A stretch of 24,619 nt of DNA from Balneolales bacterium (lineage in GTDB: Bacteria > Bacteroidota > Rhodothermia > Balneolales > Balneolaceae). Below the pieces are notes generated by a model. The model did no database searches. It had not been told where the DNA came from and was given only the letters and a program-made list of their open reading frames with translations. The translations under genes and the position numbers were made by a program. Positions 16,317 through 23,923 of the stretch are shown here, one piece after another. The DNA lies in the NCBI GenBank assembly GCA_030830725.1, contig JAURMN010000140.1, positions 1-24,619 of the forward strand, given 5' to 3'. How positions within the stretch are numbered: position 1 is the stretch's first letter; every line of letters begins with the position of its first letter.

Positions 16317-16360
16317 GGGTGAAGGTTGACCCCGCTTGTGGAACGCAGTAGATTTCACCT

Positions 16361-16903
16361 ATGTTGAACCCATCCGATTTACCAACACCAACGACCCTGC
16401 GTCAAAACTATCAGCGACTTTTTCAGTTCGATCTGTGGAGTATCCGTTCATTGGTTTTATTGATGGAACGAAAAGAACGGTTTTCGGATCGAATTGCCTG
16501 TCTAGCTTTTCTTTCGCATATCGTGACCATTCAGGAAACGTGGTTCAATCGTATTCTTACCATTCCGGTGTTGGAAGAAAATGATCCGTGGGTCGAGTAT
16601 ACACCCGAAGAATTACGAAAACGCGCCAAAGCCATTAATCAAAAATGGGTCGATTTGATTGGGGATGAAGAGATTAATCTCAACACGATTCTGACCATTC
16701 CCCGAGAAGACGGTTCAAAAAGCCAGAAAATGATTCGGGAAGTCCTGGATCATCTGCTTGTACATGGTCAATATCATCGTGCTCAAATTGCACTTTTTTT
16801 AAAAAAATCAGGGATTGACTCTCCCGGCTTTGATTATATTAGTTATACGCGCTCATTTCCCGATGCCGGTATGGTAACGTGGGATTCTGGAACTAACCTT
16901 TAA
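16361..16903 (+). CDS. DinB-family four-helix protein
   Basis: A 180-residue protein of the DinB/YfiT-like superfamily, a four-helix bundle with a His-rich metal site. Three histidines fit the conserved triad: His53 in LSHIVTIQETWFNRI, and His135 and His139 in HLLVHGQYHRAQIA. Members include thiol-dependent transferases, but the family is often of unknown activity, and no substrate can be read from this sequence. The stop codon is in the same frame as, and 15 nt before, the TTG start of the symporter gene. This DinB is unrelated to DNA polymerase IV. Confidence 0.88.
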   Translation: MLNPSDLPTPTTLRQNYQRLFQFDLWSIRSLVLLMERKERFSDRIACLAFLSHIVTIQETWFNRILTIPVLEENDPWVEYTPEELRKRAKAINQKWVDLIGDEEINLNTILTIPREDGSKSQKMIREVLDHLLVHGQYHRAQIALFLKKSGIDSPGFDYISYTRSFPDAGMVTWDSGTNL

Positions 16904-16918
16904 TCTGACCCCCCTGCT

Positions 16919-18295
16919 TTGGAGAATTTTTTAACCACACTCGAGGCCGTGACCGGTGCATTTTCAGGATTCATGTGGGGATTTCCCCTTGTAACCCTGC
17001 TGGTTGGCGGCGGATTATTCTTTTTAATCTACTCCCGATTTCTCCCTTTTCGCTATTTAAAACACTCTATTGATGTACTCGCCGGGAAATATGATGACCC
17101 CGATGACCCGGGAGATATTAATCACTTTCAGGCACTGGCCAGTCATATGTCTTCTACCATCGGAATGGGGAATATCTCCGGTGTAGCAGTGGCTATCGTG
17201 ATGGGAGGTCCAGGAGCCCTTTTTTGGATGTGGGTGAGTGCCATCGTGGGAATGGCCACAAAATTCTTTACGGGGACTCTCTCCATTATGTATCGTGGGA
17301 AAGACAGTGCCGGTGAGATTCAGGGTGGGCCTATGTATGTGATACGCGAAGCTCTTTCTTCCAAATGGAAACCCCTGGCCACACTGTTTGCCGTTGCAGG
17401 ACTGATTGGTCCATTACCGGTTTTTCAGGCGAATCAACTCACCCAAATTCTGCGTGACTCTCTCTATATCCCGAACGGGTTAGTCGATGCTGCGGATCCG
17501 TTCATGGGTAATTTACTCACGGGCCTCGGTCTGGTCTTGATTGTCTCCATGGTGATTTTTGGCGGGATAAAGCGGATTGGGTATGTGGCGGCGCGTATGG
17601 TCCCGGCCATGGTGGTGGTCTATGTGCTGACGATTTTATACATCCTGGGAGTGCATATAGATGTGGTTCCTTATTACCTGAAATTGATTGTCACTGATGC
17701 CTTTTCCGCAACTTCCGTAATGGGCGGTGCCGTGGGATCGCTGATCGTGGTAGGGGTACAGCGTGCAGCCTTTTCCAATGAGGCCGGGATCGGAACGGAG
17801 TCCCTTGCCCATGGAGCCGCTAAGACCAAGGAGCCCGTACGGGAGGGGTTAGTGGCGATGTTGGGCCCGGCAATCGATACCTTATTGATCTGTACTATGA
17901 CAGCCTTAGCCATCCTCGTGACCGGTGTATGGCAAACCTCTGAGGCTAATGGAGTTACACTAACCTTAAACGCGTTTAATGAGGCAATGCCTGGATTTGG
18001 CACGTTTGCCCTGCTGATCTCCGTGATCACGTTTAGCGTCTCGTCTATGCTCACTTACTCCTATTATGGAACCAAATGTTGGTCTTATCTGGCTGGTGCG
18101 CATCGTGCTCATTGGTATAATTACTTCTACATCTTCACCCTGGTTGTCGGGGCTGTGGTGTCGATCGGGACTGTTGTGAATTTAATTGACGGTACATTTG
18201 CCCTTATGGCTATTCCTACCATGACTTCCGCGTTACTTCTGGCTCCAAAAGTCCGTGAAGCAGCGCGCGACTATTTTTCCAGGATGAACGTTTAA
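16919..18295 (+). CDS. AGCS-family amino acid:sodium symporter
   Basis: A 458-residue transporter of the alanine/glycine:cation symporter family, which imports alanine or glycine with Na+. Landmarks are GMGNISGVAVAIVMGGPGALFWMW (about 80-105), GEIQGGPMYVIREAL, and AAFSNEAGIGTESLAHGAAK (about 280-300), with roughly eleven hydrophobic helices. The start is the TTG at 16919, the first usable codon after the in-frame stop of the DinB gene at 16901; a GTG ten codons later is possible. Substrate specificity is inferred from the family only. Confidence 0.93.
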   Translation: MENFLTTLEAVTGAFSGFMWGFPLVTLLVGGGLFFLIYSRFLPFRYLKHSIDVLAGKYDDPDDPGDINHFQALASHMSSTIGMGNISGVAVAIVMGGPGALFWMWVSAIVGMATKFFTGTLSIMYRGKDSAGEIQGGPMYVIREALSSKWKPLATLFAVAGLIGPLPVFQANQLTQILRDSLYIPNGLVDAADPFMGNLLTGLGLVLIVSMVIFGGIKRIGYVAARMVPAMVVVYVLTILYILGVHIDVVPYYLKLIVTDAFSATSVMGGAVGSLIVVGVQRAAFSNEAGIGTESLAHGAAKTKEPVREGLVAMLGPAIDTLLICTMTALAILVTGVWQTSEANGVTLTLNAFNEAMPGFGTFALLISVITFSVSSMLTYSYYGTKCWSYLAGAHRAHWYNYFYIFTLVVGAVVSIGTVVNLIDGTFALMAIPTMTSALLLAPKVREAARDYFSRMNV

Positions 18296-18362
18296 TAGGG
18301 GGTAGAGTGCTGGTTTTGCAAGGGGTATTCCGGATAGACAAATCCAATCGATTTCATCATAT

Positions 18363-19589
18363 ATGGGCATAACCTCCTATCGATTTCCGAAAAATGAACG
18401 AGGCTGGAACGAGCGTAGCTATCGGTTTTTGAAAGCGACACTTATTCGGTCTGCGAATTTTATGTTCAACCCCACAGTGGTTAATGAGCATAACATGCCT
18501 ACTACAGGCCCCTGTTTTATTTTTGGGAACCATGCCAATAATTTTGATCCTTTTATTCTCAATGTTCACTTGAACGATGAGCCTACCGCTGGGGTGATGA
18601 CTCGAGATCAATTCCATCGTTTCATTCCGGCGCTTTGTATGGATAGCGTGGGGATTGTTCCGACCAGTAAGTATGTGCCGGATCCCTCTGTGATTCGGAA
18701 TGTGATGAAAATGGTAGATCAGAAACGCATGATTGTGATCTATCCGGAAGGGGGGCGACGCTGGGATGGTCGACCAAAGTCGGTAATTGAATCTACCATG
18801 AAGCTTTTCTGGAAAATTGGGATTCCTGTGCATCCGGTGGAAACCCATGGCTCTTATGTGGGGTGGCCTCGATGGGCGTCATTCCCTCGAAGAAATCGGA
18901 CATGCCTGATCTTTCGCGACCCGTTGATCCCTTCCAATTTTGATACCTACGAATCCTTCTACCAGGCCTGTATGGAGGCAATGAACTTTCAGGAAGAAAC
19001 GCCTCCAACCGAAACGACACCGTTTTGGATGTACAAACCGGCTGCAGGGATTGAAAAACTTCTTTACAAGTGTCCGATAACTGGAGTACAGGATGCCATC
19101 TGGTCTCCAGACGGGAAAAAGGTGCTCAGCAAGGCCACTCCGGAATTTGAGTACCGGATGAATGATCTTTCCCAATTGGTGGATGCCTATGGCCAAGCCT
19201 TTACGCTATCCCCGTTCTATGACAAGGTAAAGACCTTTCCAATGCAGCTGGATGCCAACGGCCTGCTGATCGATGAACCAAGAGCCTATCTCTATCAGAT
19301 CGACCGTCGATTCAATCGGTCCGGCCTTGCCTGGACTCGTGCATGGGTTCATCCGGATCATGTCGGATTTCAACATGGGTCTGAAACCACTCGTATTCCG
19401 CTCCAAAATATCCGGTATGTCTCGATCGAACAAAATTCGCGAATTACGCTCACTCTGGACGATATGACCTGGGAAATTGCACTTACCACAACCCGTGCTT
19501 TGCAATGGCAGGATACGATTCAACGACTTCAGCATTTGGAACTTCCTGAACCGGTACAGTTGCAGTTCGGATCAGAAATTGTAGTCTGA
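18363..19589 (+). CDS. PlsC-type acyltransferase with C-terminal extension
   Basis: A 408-residue protein. Residues about 20-210 are a 1-acylglycerol-phosphate acyltransferase-type domain: the catalytic His-x4-Asp is NHANNFD (His57, Asp62), and YPEGGRRW (127-134) is the acceptor-binding PEG motif. This domain would acylate a lysolipid at the inner membrane. Residues about 230-400 are an extension absent from plain PlsC. Its last ~85 residues (GFQHGSETTRIPLQNIRYVSIEQ and ITLTLDDMTWEIAL) read like a small beta-rich PH/GRAM-like domain, an inference from strand pattern only. No membrane helix is obvious, so attachment may be peripheral. It lies 67 bp after the AGCS gene. Confidence 0.85.
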   Translation: MGITSYRFPKNERGWNERSYRFLKATLIRSANFMFNPTVVNEHNMPTTGPCFIFGNHANNFDPFILNVHLNDEPTAGVMTRDQFHRFIPALCMDSVGIVPTSKYVPDPSVIRNVMKMVDQKRMIVIYPEGGRRWDGRPKSVIESTMKLFWKIGIPVHPVETHGSYVGWPRWASFPRRNRTCLIFRDPLIPSNFDTYESFYQACMEAMNFQEETPPTETTPFWMYKPAAGIEKLLYKCPITGVQDAIWSPDGKKVLSKATPEFEYRMNDLSQLVDAYGQAFTLSPFYDKVKTFPMQLDANGLLIDEPRAYLYQIDRRFNRSGLAWTRAWVHPDHVGFQHGSETTRIPLQNIRYVSIEQNSRITLTLDDMTWEIALTTTRALQWQDTIQRLQHLELPEPVQLQFGSEIVV

Positions 19590-19654
19590 TTTCCGATCTC
19601 TAGGGAATAAAGTTCTCCGCCACCAACGACGATTCGTCAGAAAGGTACCCCACC

Positions 19655-21028
19655 ATGGACGCATGGGTGCTCGATATTCCAGCCGGAACATTTTTCCTGG
19701 ACTTTTCTCTGATGGGACTCCTTTTGGTAATCGCCACATGGATGCGAAAAAAGCTCAAATTCTTGCAATGGGCACTGATTCCGAATAATCTGACGGCTGG
19801 ATTGCTTGGATTGCTGTTGGGTATGAATGGTCTGGAACTGTTGGATCTCTCTTCAGACCGACTCGGTACCTATGTCTATCATCTCATCGCCATTTTGTTT
19901 ATTGCGCTTGGTCTTCGATCCCCACAGCGAAAAACAGGTCGATCTTCCATGGCTTTTGGGGTGATTTTTATTCTTACATACTTAATGCAGGCCCTGATCG
20001 GGATGGGAATTGCCTTTGTACTGATCTATACACTCATGCCAGATCTTTTTCCTGGTATCGGATTAATGATGCCCCTCTCTTTCGGGATGAATCCCGGGAT
20101 CGCCTACACTATTGGGAAAAACTGGGAGGCATTTGGGTTCACCAATGGTGGAATTGTGGGTCTCAGTTTTGCGGCAATGGGTTTTGTAACGGCGTACACG
20201 ATCGGGATTTATCAAACTCGCGCCTTCGCAAAATCACGCCAAGCCACAGATTCCGGCTCTTCCTTTGAGCCTGCGAATACCTCAGGACTACTCGATACCC
20301 CAGATACTTCCCAAGCTGGTGCCATTACCACTACTTCTGATGTCATTGAATCCCTGACCCTGCATCTCTCACTGATTGGAGCTGCTTACGGGTTACTCAT
20401 TTTGATCTTAAATGGTCTTGAAGCCGGGCTGGTCTGGATCGGAGCCGAAAAAGAGATTCAAACCCTTTGGTCGTTTCATTTTGTTCTTTCGCCAGTGCTA
20501 GCGTTAATTCTGCGCATTGTGATACAGCGATTGGGTGCGGGGCACCTGATCGATGATACCACCATGACTCGGTCAGGAAATGTGGTAATGGATTTTATGA
20601 TTGTAGCGTCAATTGCGGCTATCAGTGTACAGGTGGTGGTGGATTATTTTCTACCAATTATCCTGTTAAGCTTGGTGGTCGGCGTGGCAAGCTGGTACTT
20701 TATTAAGACGTTAGTTGGACAGGTATTCACCGAGTATTATCCCGAGCGGCTAGTTACTGTATTCGGAAATTTGACCGGCACACTTCAGTCCGGACTGGTG
20801 CTCTTGCGGGTGCTGGATCCGGAAATGAAAACCCCTGCAAGCTATAATTTGGTGTATGGTAGTGGACTGGCTTTAGGCTTTGGATTTCCACTGCTCCTCC
20901 TGATTAACTTGCCCGTGAATTACATGGACAATTTGCTAATAGGTTTCTGGCTTGTATTTGCCGGAATGGCCGGTTACTTCATCCTTATGGCATTGGTCTG
21001 GGCTTTGGTATTTTTACGAAAGAGCTAA
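19655..21028 (+). CDS. GltS-type (ESS family) sodium:carboxylate symporter
   Basis: A 457-residue membrane protein with about ten to twelve helices in two related halves. The first half carries SFGMNPGIAYTIGKNWEAFGFTNGGIVGL, corresponding to the re-entrant loop of GltS-like Na+/glutamate symporters; the second carries FGNLTGTLQSGLVLLRVLDPE and LVYGSGLALGFGFPLL. A polar linker (about 190-230) separates the halves. The first loop is SFGMNPG where I would expect a GFGxGPG-type sequence, so the substrate may not be glutamate. AAAGGT stands about 9 nt before the ATG. The gene ends 14 bp before a strong hairpin terminator. Confidence 0.88.
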   Translation: MDAWVLDIPAGTFFLDFSLMGLLLVIATWMRKKLKFLQWALIPNNLTAGLLGLLLGMNGLELLDLSSDRLGTYVYHLIAILFIALGLRSPQRKTGRSSMAFGVIFILTYLMQALIGMGIAFVLIYTLMPDLFPGIGLMMPLSFGMNPGIAYTIGKNWEAFGFTNGGIVGLSFAAMGFVTAYTIGIYQTRAFAKSRQATDSGSSFEPANTSGLLDTPDTSQAGAITTTSDVIESLTLHLSLIGAAYGLLILILNGLEAGLVWIGAEKEIQTLWSFHFVLSPVLALILRIVIQRLGAGHLIDDTTMTRSGNVVMDFMIVASIAAISVQVVVDYFLPIILLSLVVGVASWYFIKTLVGQVFTEYYPERLVTVFGNLTGTLQSGLVLLRVLDPEMKTPASYNLVYGSGLALGFGFPLLLLINLPVNYMDNLLIGFWLVFAGMAGYFILMALVWALVFLRKS

Positions 21029-21042
21029 AAATTGGCATAAAA

Positions 21043-21086
21043 AAACCGGTACCCTCTAACGAAGATACCGGTTTGAATCTTTTTTA
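21043..21086. terminator. Bidirectional intrinsic terminator
   Basis: AAACCGGTA (21043-21051) and TACCGGTTT (21066-21074) form a 9-bp stem with a 14-nt loop. On the plus strand it is followed by GAATCTTTTTT, serving the GltS-type gene; on the minus strand the stem runs into a T-tract (the A-run at 21039-21045), serving the cupredoxin gene whose stop is at 21163. Confidence 0.85.
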
Positions 21087-21162
21087 ACTCGCCGAAGTCA
21101 GGCTCGTCATGCTATCCTAAGTTCGGATTGCGTCCAAGATTGTTAGAAACGAAAAGATTCGA

Positions 21163-21702
21163 TTACTGAACGATCAGTTTACCCACCATGCCGCCGGCAT
21201 AGTGGCCTGGGAAGCTACAGATAAAGGTATACTCTCCTGGCTCCAATGGCGCTGTAAAAGTGATGCTGTCAGATTCACCCCCACCCAACATGGCAGTGTG
21301 AACAATTACCCAATCCATCATATCAGGAGCAAGGTATCCATTGTCACGAGCGCTGATGGAGGCATTTGCAAATGCATCTACATCCGCATCGGCAGTTAGA
21401 AGTACAAAATTGTGTGACATCGCTATAGCTGGAAGAGCACTGTTCGTTGAAAGATTTACACGCAATTCTTCACCGGGTGCAGCCAGGATGGTTTCTAATT
21501 TGAAATTAGCTCCGTATTGATCACCGGTTGTAATACCTTCAGCCGCTTCAGCAACTACAAATTTCATTTCATCAGCACCAATGATATTGATCGTGCGAAC
21601 CGTATCCGTTGTTTGTATCTGCTCACCACCGCCACATGCGGTAAATACCATTAAGGTTAGGACCAATCCAAGCAAGGATGTCCACTTCATTGTGTTTTTC
21701 AT
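21163..21702 (-). CDS. Azurin-like cupredoxin lipoprotein
   Basis: A 179-residue blue-copper protein, presumably an electron carrier on the periplasmic face. The N-terminus (MKNTMKWTSLLGLVLTLMVF then TACGGG) is a lipoprotein signal with Cys23 as the lipid site. The cupredoxin domain covers about 55-179. Copper ligands are His97 (in MSHNFVLL), Cys162, His167 and Met172 (in CSFPGHYAGGMVG). Cys-x4-His matches azurin, but the His-Met gap is four residues, as in plastocyanin, instead of azurin's three. It is transcribed alone: upstream a 151-bp gap separates it from the next minus-strand gene, and downstream is the bidirectional terminator. No oxidase or cytochrome partner is nearby. Confidence 0.92.
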   Translation of the reverse strand: MKNTMKWTSLLGLVLTLMVFTACGGGEQIQTTDTVRTINIIGADEMKFVVAEAAEGITTGDQYGANFKLETILAAPGEELRVNLSTNSALPAIAMSHNFVLLTADADVDAFANASISARDNGYLAPDMMDWVIVHTAMLGGGESDSITFTAPLEPGEYTFICSFPGHYAGGMVGKLIVQ

Positions 21703-21853
21703 GTCTGTTAATGTTGTATTTAGGGGTTAAGAAAATTCTTTTGAAGCCTTACAATATAGGAATATTTAGGGCAAATGAGTAGGGGTTTGCCCGTTAATTT
21801 ATTCGTGAGACCCTGATGGACGAGAGAATGGACTCTATTAAAAAAGGGTTTCA

Positions 21854-22843
21854 TCAAATAGGGCTCTTATCCGAATGGTAAAAATCAACCCTTACATTTC
21901 CACCCGATGTTGACCCTTTTAGAAGAATACCACCACCATTTATACTCCCTTTCACACGATCTCGCTTCGATTCGCCTGTAAAGTTCATCAACTCTATATT
22001 GACACTATTCCCTGAAAGATCCAGATCGTACCCTAATCTTCCTGGTAACTCAATGCGTACGTTACCGCCGCTAGTAGACAGATTCACATCTCCGGTCACC
22101 TCGATGATATCTGCCCGAATGTTACCTCCGCTTGTTCTCCCAAAAAGCGACCCCGAAAACTCCTCCACCCGAATGCTTCCGCCACTAGTACGAACATCAA
22201 CGTCCCCAAGTGATTCTTTAATGGTAATGGAACCCCCTGAGGTTCGTCCGTCCAGGCTGCCCGTATGATTTTCAATCTCCAGGCTTCCTCCTGAGGTTCG
22301 AAGTTCAGCATGTCCTATCGTCTCGTTCAAGGTAATCGATCCCCCACTGGTTCGCATATGGATCGGTCCCTCGACGCCTGTTGCGCGCATCGAACCGCCA
22401 CTTGTATTGGCATCGATTTTCCCTTTACGAGGCATATTGATTTGAAAGGTAATCGAGTAATTCTTTTTATCCCCGACCCCCCAATTCCATCCGGATTCCC
22501 GTTCAGCATGGGCAACAATCGTATTCCCCCTCTGCTCGATGGTAATGAGATAATCACTCAAATCCACCTCCTCTGGAGTGACAATTTGACCATTTCGTCT
22601 CACAATCATCATCACCTCCACCGAAGAACGATCCTCACCCTCAATGTAAACCCCCCCTCCACTTGTGCGTACATCGAGAATAGGATTCTCAATTTGGAAT
22701 GTCTCTGTGCGATAAACCTCCTGAGTTAATCCGCTTTCCACAGATTGCCTTTGATCCGTGCCATTTGCTTTCGTTATGGTGGTATACGGTTTACAGCCGA
22801 GCGATAAAAGGAGGATAAAACCTGCGATAAAGAGTCGTTTCAT
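21854..22843 (-). CDS. DUF4097-type lipoprotein with 18-residue TSGG repeat
   Basis: A 329-residue predicted lipoprotein (signal ending SLGC, Cys17) of the putative-adhesin DUF4097 type, expected to fold as a right-handed beta-helix or stacked beta-sheet. TSGG occurs nine times, at residues 60, 147, 165, 183, 201, 219, 237, 257 and 312; five successive intervals are exactly 18 residues, then 20. Each turn reads roughly R/N-TSGG-S/N-hydrophobic-x-hydrophobic-E, then a short turn ending G-x-hydrophobic. Codons of the repeats differ from copy to copy, so protein sequence, not DNA, is conserved. Function is unknown; surface or periplasmic scaffolding is plausible. It shares a 204-bp divergent region with proline dehydrogenase. 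Confidence 0.85.
   Translation of the reverse strand: MKRLFIAGFILLLSLGCKPYTTITKANGTDQRQSVESGLTQEVYRTETFQIENPILDVRTSGGGVYIEGEDRSSVEVMMIVRRNGQIVTPEEVDLSDYLITIEQRGNTIVAHAERESGWNWGVGDKKNYSITFQINMPRKGKIDANTSGGSMRATGVEGPIHMRTSGGSITLNETIGHAELRTSGGSLEIENHTGSLDGRTSGGSITIKESLGDVDVRTSGGSIRVEEFSGSLFGRTSGGNIRADIIEVTGDVNLSTSGGNVRIELPGRLGYDLDLSGNSVNIELMNFTGESKRDRVKGSINGGGILLKGSTSGGNVRVDFYHSDKSPI
22064..22405 (-). repeat. 54-bp periodic coding repeat (18-residue TSGG units)
   Basis: This stretch encodes the seven most regular TSGG units of the lipoprotein gene, spaced 54 nt apart except for the last at 60 nt. The units are degenerate at the nucleotide level: the conserved serine is AGT, AGC or TCA in different copies, so this is an old protein repeat and not a recent DNA amplification. 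Confidence 0.8.
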
Positions 22844-23047
22844 GGGTAAATGCTGGGAGGTTAAAAGCGGAAGTTGAAAGAGTCTATCACGGATCGAGCG
22901 TCAACTTAACCAGTATGATTAATTTTAAAAATGAACAAAAATCCTACACGCTTTACGAATCGGAAAGGTGAAATGTTTCATATCTTTATTGAGCTGGGAC
23001 GGAAATCCATCTTTTAAAACTCAAGCCAACGTATCGGAGTAACCTGA
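22844..23047. other. Divergent intergenic region between the TSGG lipoprotein and proline dehydrogenase
   Basis: The 204 bp should hold promoters in both directions. Visible are a loose dyad AAGTTGA ... TCAACTT near 22872-22902 and a short dyad TGAAA-N2-TTTCA near 22970-22981. A GGAG about 9 nt before the proline dehydrogenase ATG may act as a weak ribosome-binding site. No clear promoter boxes. Confidence 0.35.
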
Positions 23048-23899
23048 ATGAAATTACCCTTTGCATTAGCCAAGCGATTTGTGGCCGGAGAAGCCTTTGG
23101 TCCGGCAAAGCCAAAAGTAGAGCAATTAAACCAAATGGGGATCGCTGTTACGCTGGATCTTTTGGGGGAAAACGTAACCGATCGTGCCGTTGCGGAACAG
23201 ACTACACAAGACTATTTACAGCTTCTTCAGGATATTCACGATTCAGGTCTGAATAGTTCGATTTCCATTAAATTGACTATGCTGGGTCTCGACATTGATG
23301 AGGAGTATTGCCTCAACAATTTGATGACATTACTCCAAAGAGCGAAGGAATTGAATCAATTTGTCCGAATCGATATGGAGGGGTCAGATTACACTCAGGT
23401 AACGATCGACCAGTTCAAAAAGGCTCACGCCGCATACAAGGGTCATGTGGGTATTGTGATTCAGGCCATGATGAAACGATCCGCACAAGATATCCCTGAT
23501 TTGGCAGCACTGGATGCAGACGTGAGATTGTGCAAAGGCGCCTACAAGGAACCCGCCAGTGTGGCTCTTCAAAACATGTCTGAAATCCGAAAAGCCTATA
23601 AAGAGTATGCCAAGATCCTCCTGGAAAAAACGACTTATTGCCGGATTGCCACTCACGATTCCAAATTGGTGGAATGGGTAAAGTATTACACGACCAAAGA
23701 GAACATCGACCGGTCGAAGTTCGAATTCCAGATGCTGTACGGACTTCGAGAAAATACAATGGAACAACTGACCCGAGAGGGATTCCGAACTCGAGTGTAC
23801 GTTCCCTATGGGACAATGTGGTTCCCTTATTTCAAGCGCCGGTTAATGGAGCGTAAAGAGAATGTCTTCTTTGTGGCCACGACCCTTTTTAAGAAGTAA
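23048..23899 (+). CDS. Proline dehydrogenase (monofunctional, FAD-dependent)
   Basis: Oxidises L-proline to delta-1-pyrroline-5-carboxylate, passing electrons through FAD to the quinone pool. At 283 residues it is the single-domain form, without the P5C dehydrogenase part of PutA. The (beta/alpha)8-barrel landmarks appear in order: KRFVAGE (9-15), DLLGE (37-41), SIKLTMLGLD (73-82), RIDMEGS (107-113), VIQAMMKRS (137-145), RLCKGAYKEP (160-169), IATHD (200-204), EFQMLYGLR (226-234), RVYVPYG (249-255) and YFKRRLMER (261-269), whose arginine pair binds the proline carboxylate. No P5C dehydrogenase gene lies in the window. It is convergent with the malic enzyme gene, 24 bp apart. Confidence 0.95.
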   Translation: MKLPFALAKRFVAGEAFGPAKPKVEQLNQMGIAVTLDLLGENVTDRAVAEQTTQDYLQLLQDIHDSGLNSSISIKLTMLGLDIDEEYCLNNLMTLLQRAKELNQFVRIDMEGSDYTQVTIDQFKKAHAAYKGHVGIVIQAMMKRSAQDIPDLAALDADVRLCKGAYKEPASVALQNMSEIRKAYKEYAKILLEKTTYCRIATHDSKLVEWVKYYTTKENIDRSKFEFQMLYGLRENTMEQLTREGFRTRVYVPYGTMWFPYFKRRLMERKENVFFVATTLFKK

Positions 23900-23908
23900 C
23901 GACTTCTT
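23891..23908. terminator. Hairpin between convergent genes
   Basis: AAGAAGT (23891-23897) and ACTTCTT (23902-23908) make a 7-bp stem with a 4-nt loop overlapping the proline dehydrogenase stop codon. There is no convincing U-tract on either side, so it may be only a weak terminator for the convergent pair. Confidence 0.3.
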
Positions 23909-23923
23909 CTGAAGAGAGATCGG

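Noticed and set aside
22064..22405. Regular 54-bp spacing considered as a CRISPR-like or DNA tandem repeat
   Set aside because: The units are degenerate in DNA and conserved only as protein, within a complete coding frame.
22931..23017. 28-codon reading frame in the proline dehydrogenase leader
   Set aside because: It has no Shine-Dalgarno and is short enough to be chance; without conservation data it cannot be called a leader peptide.
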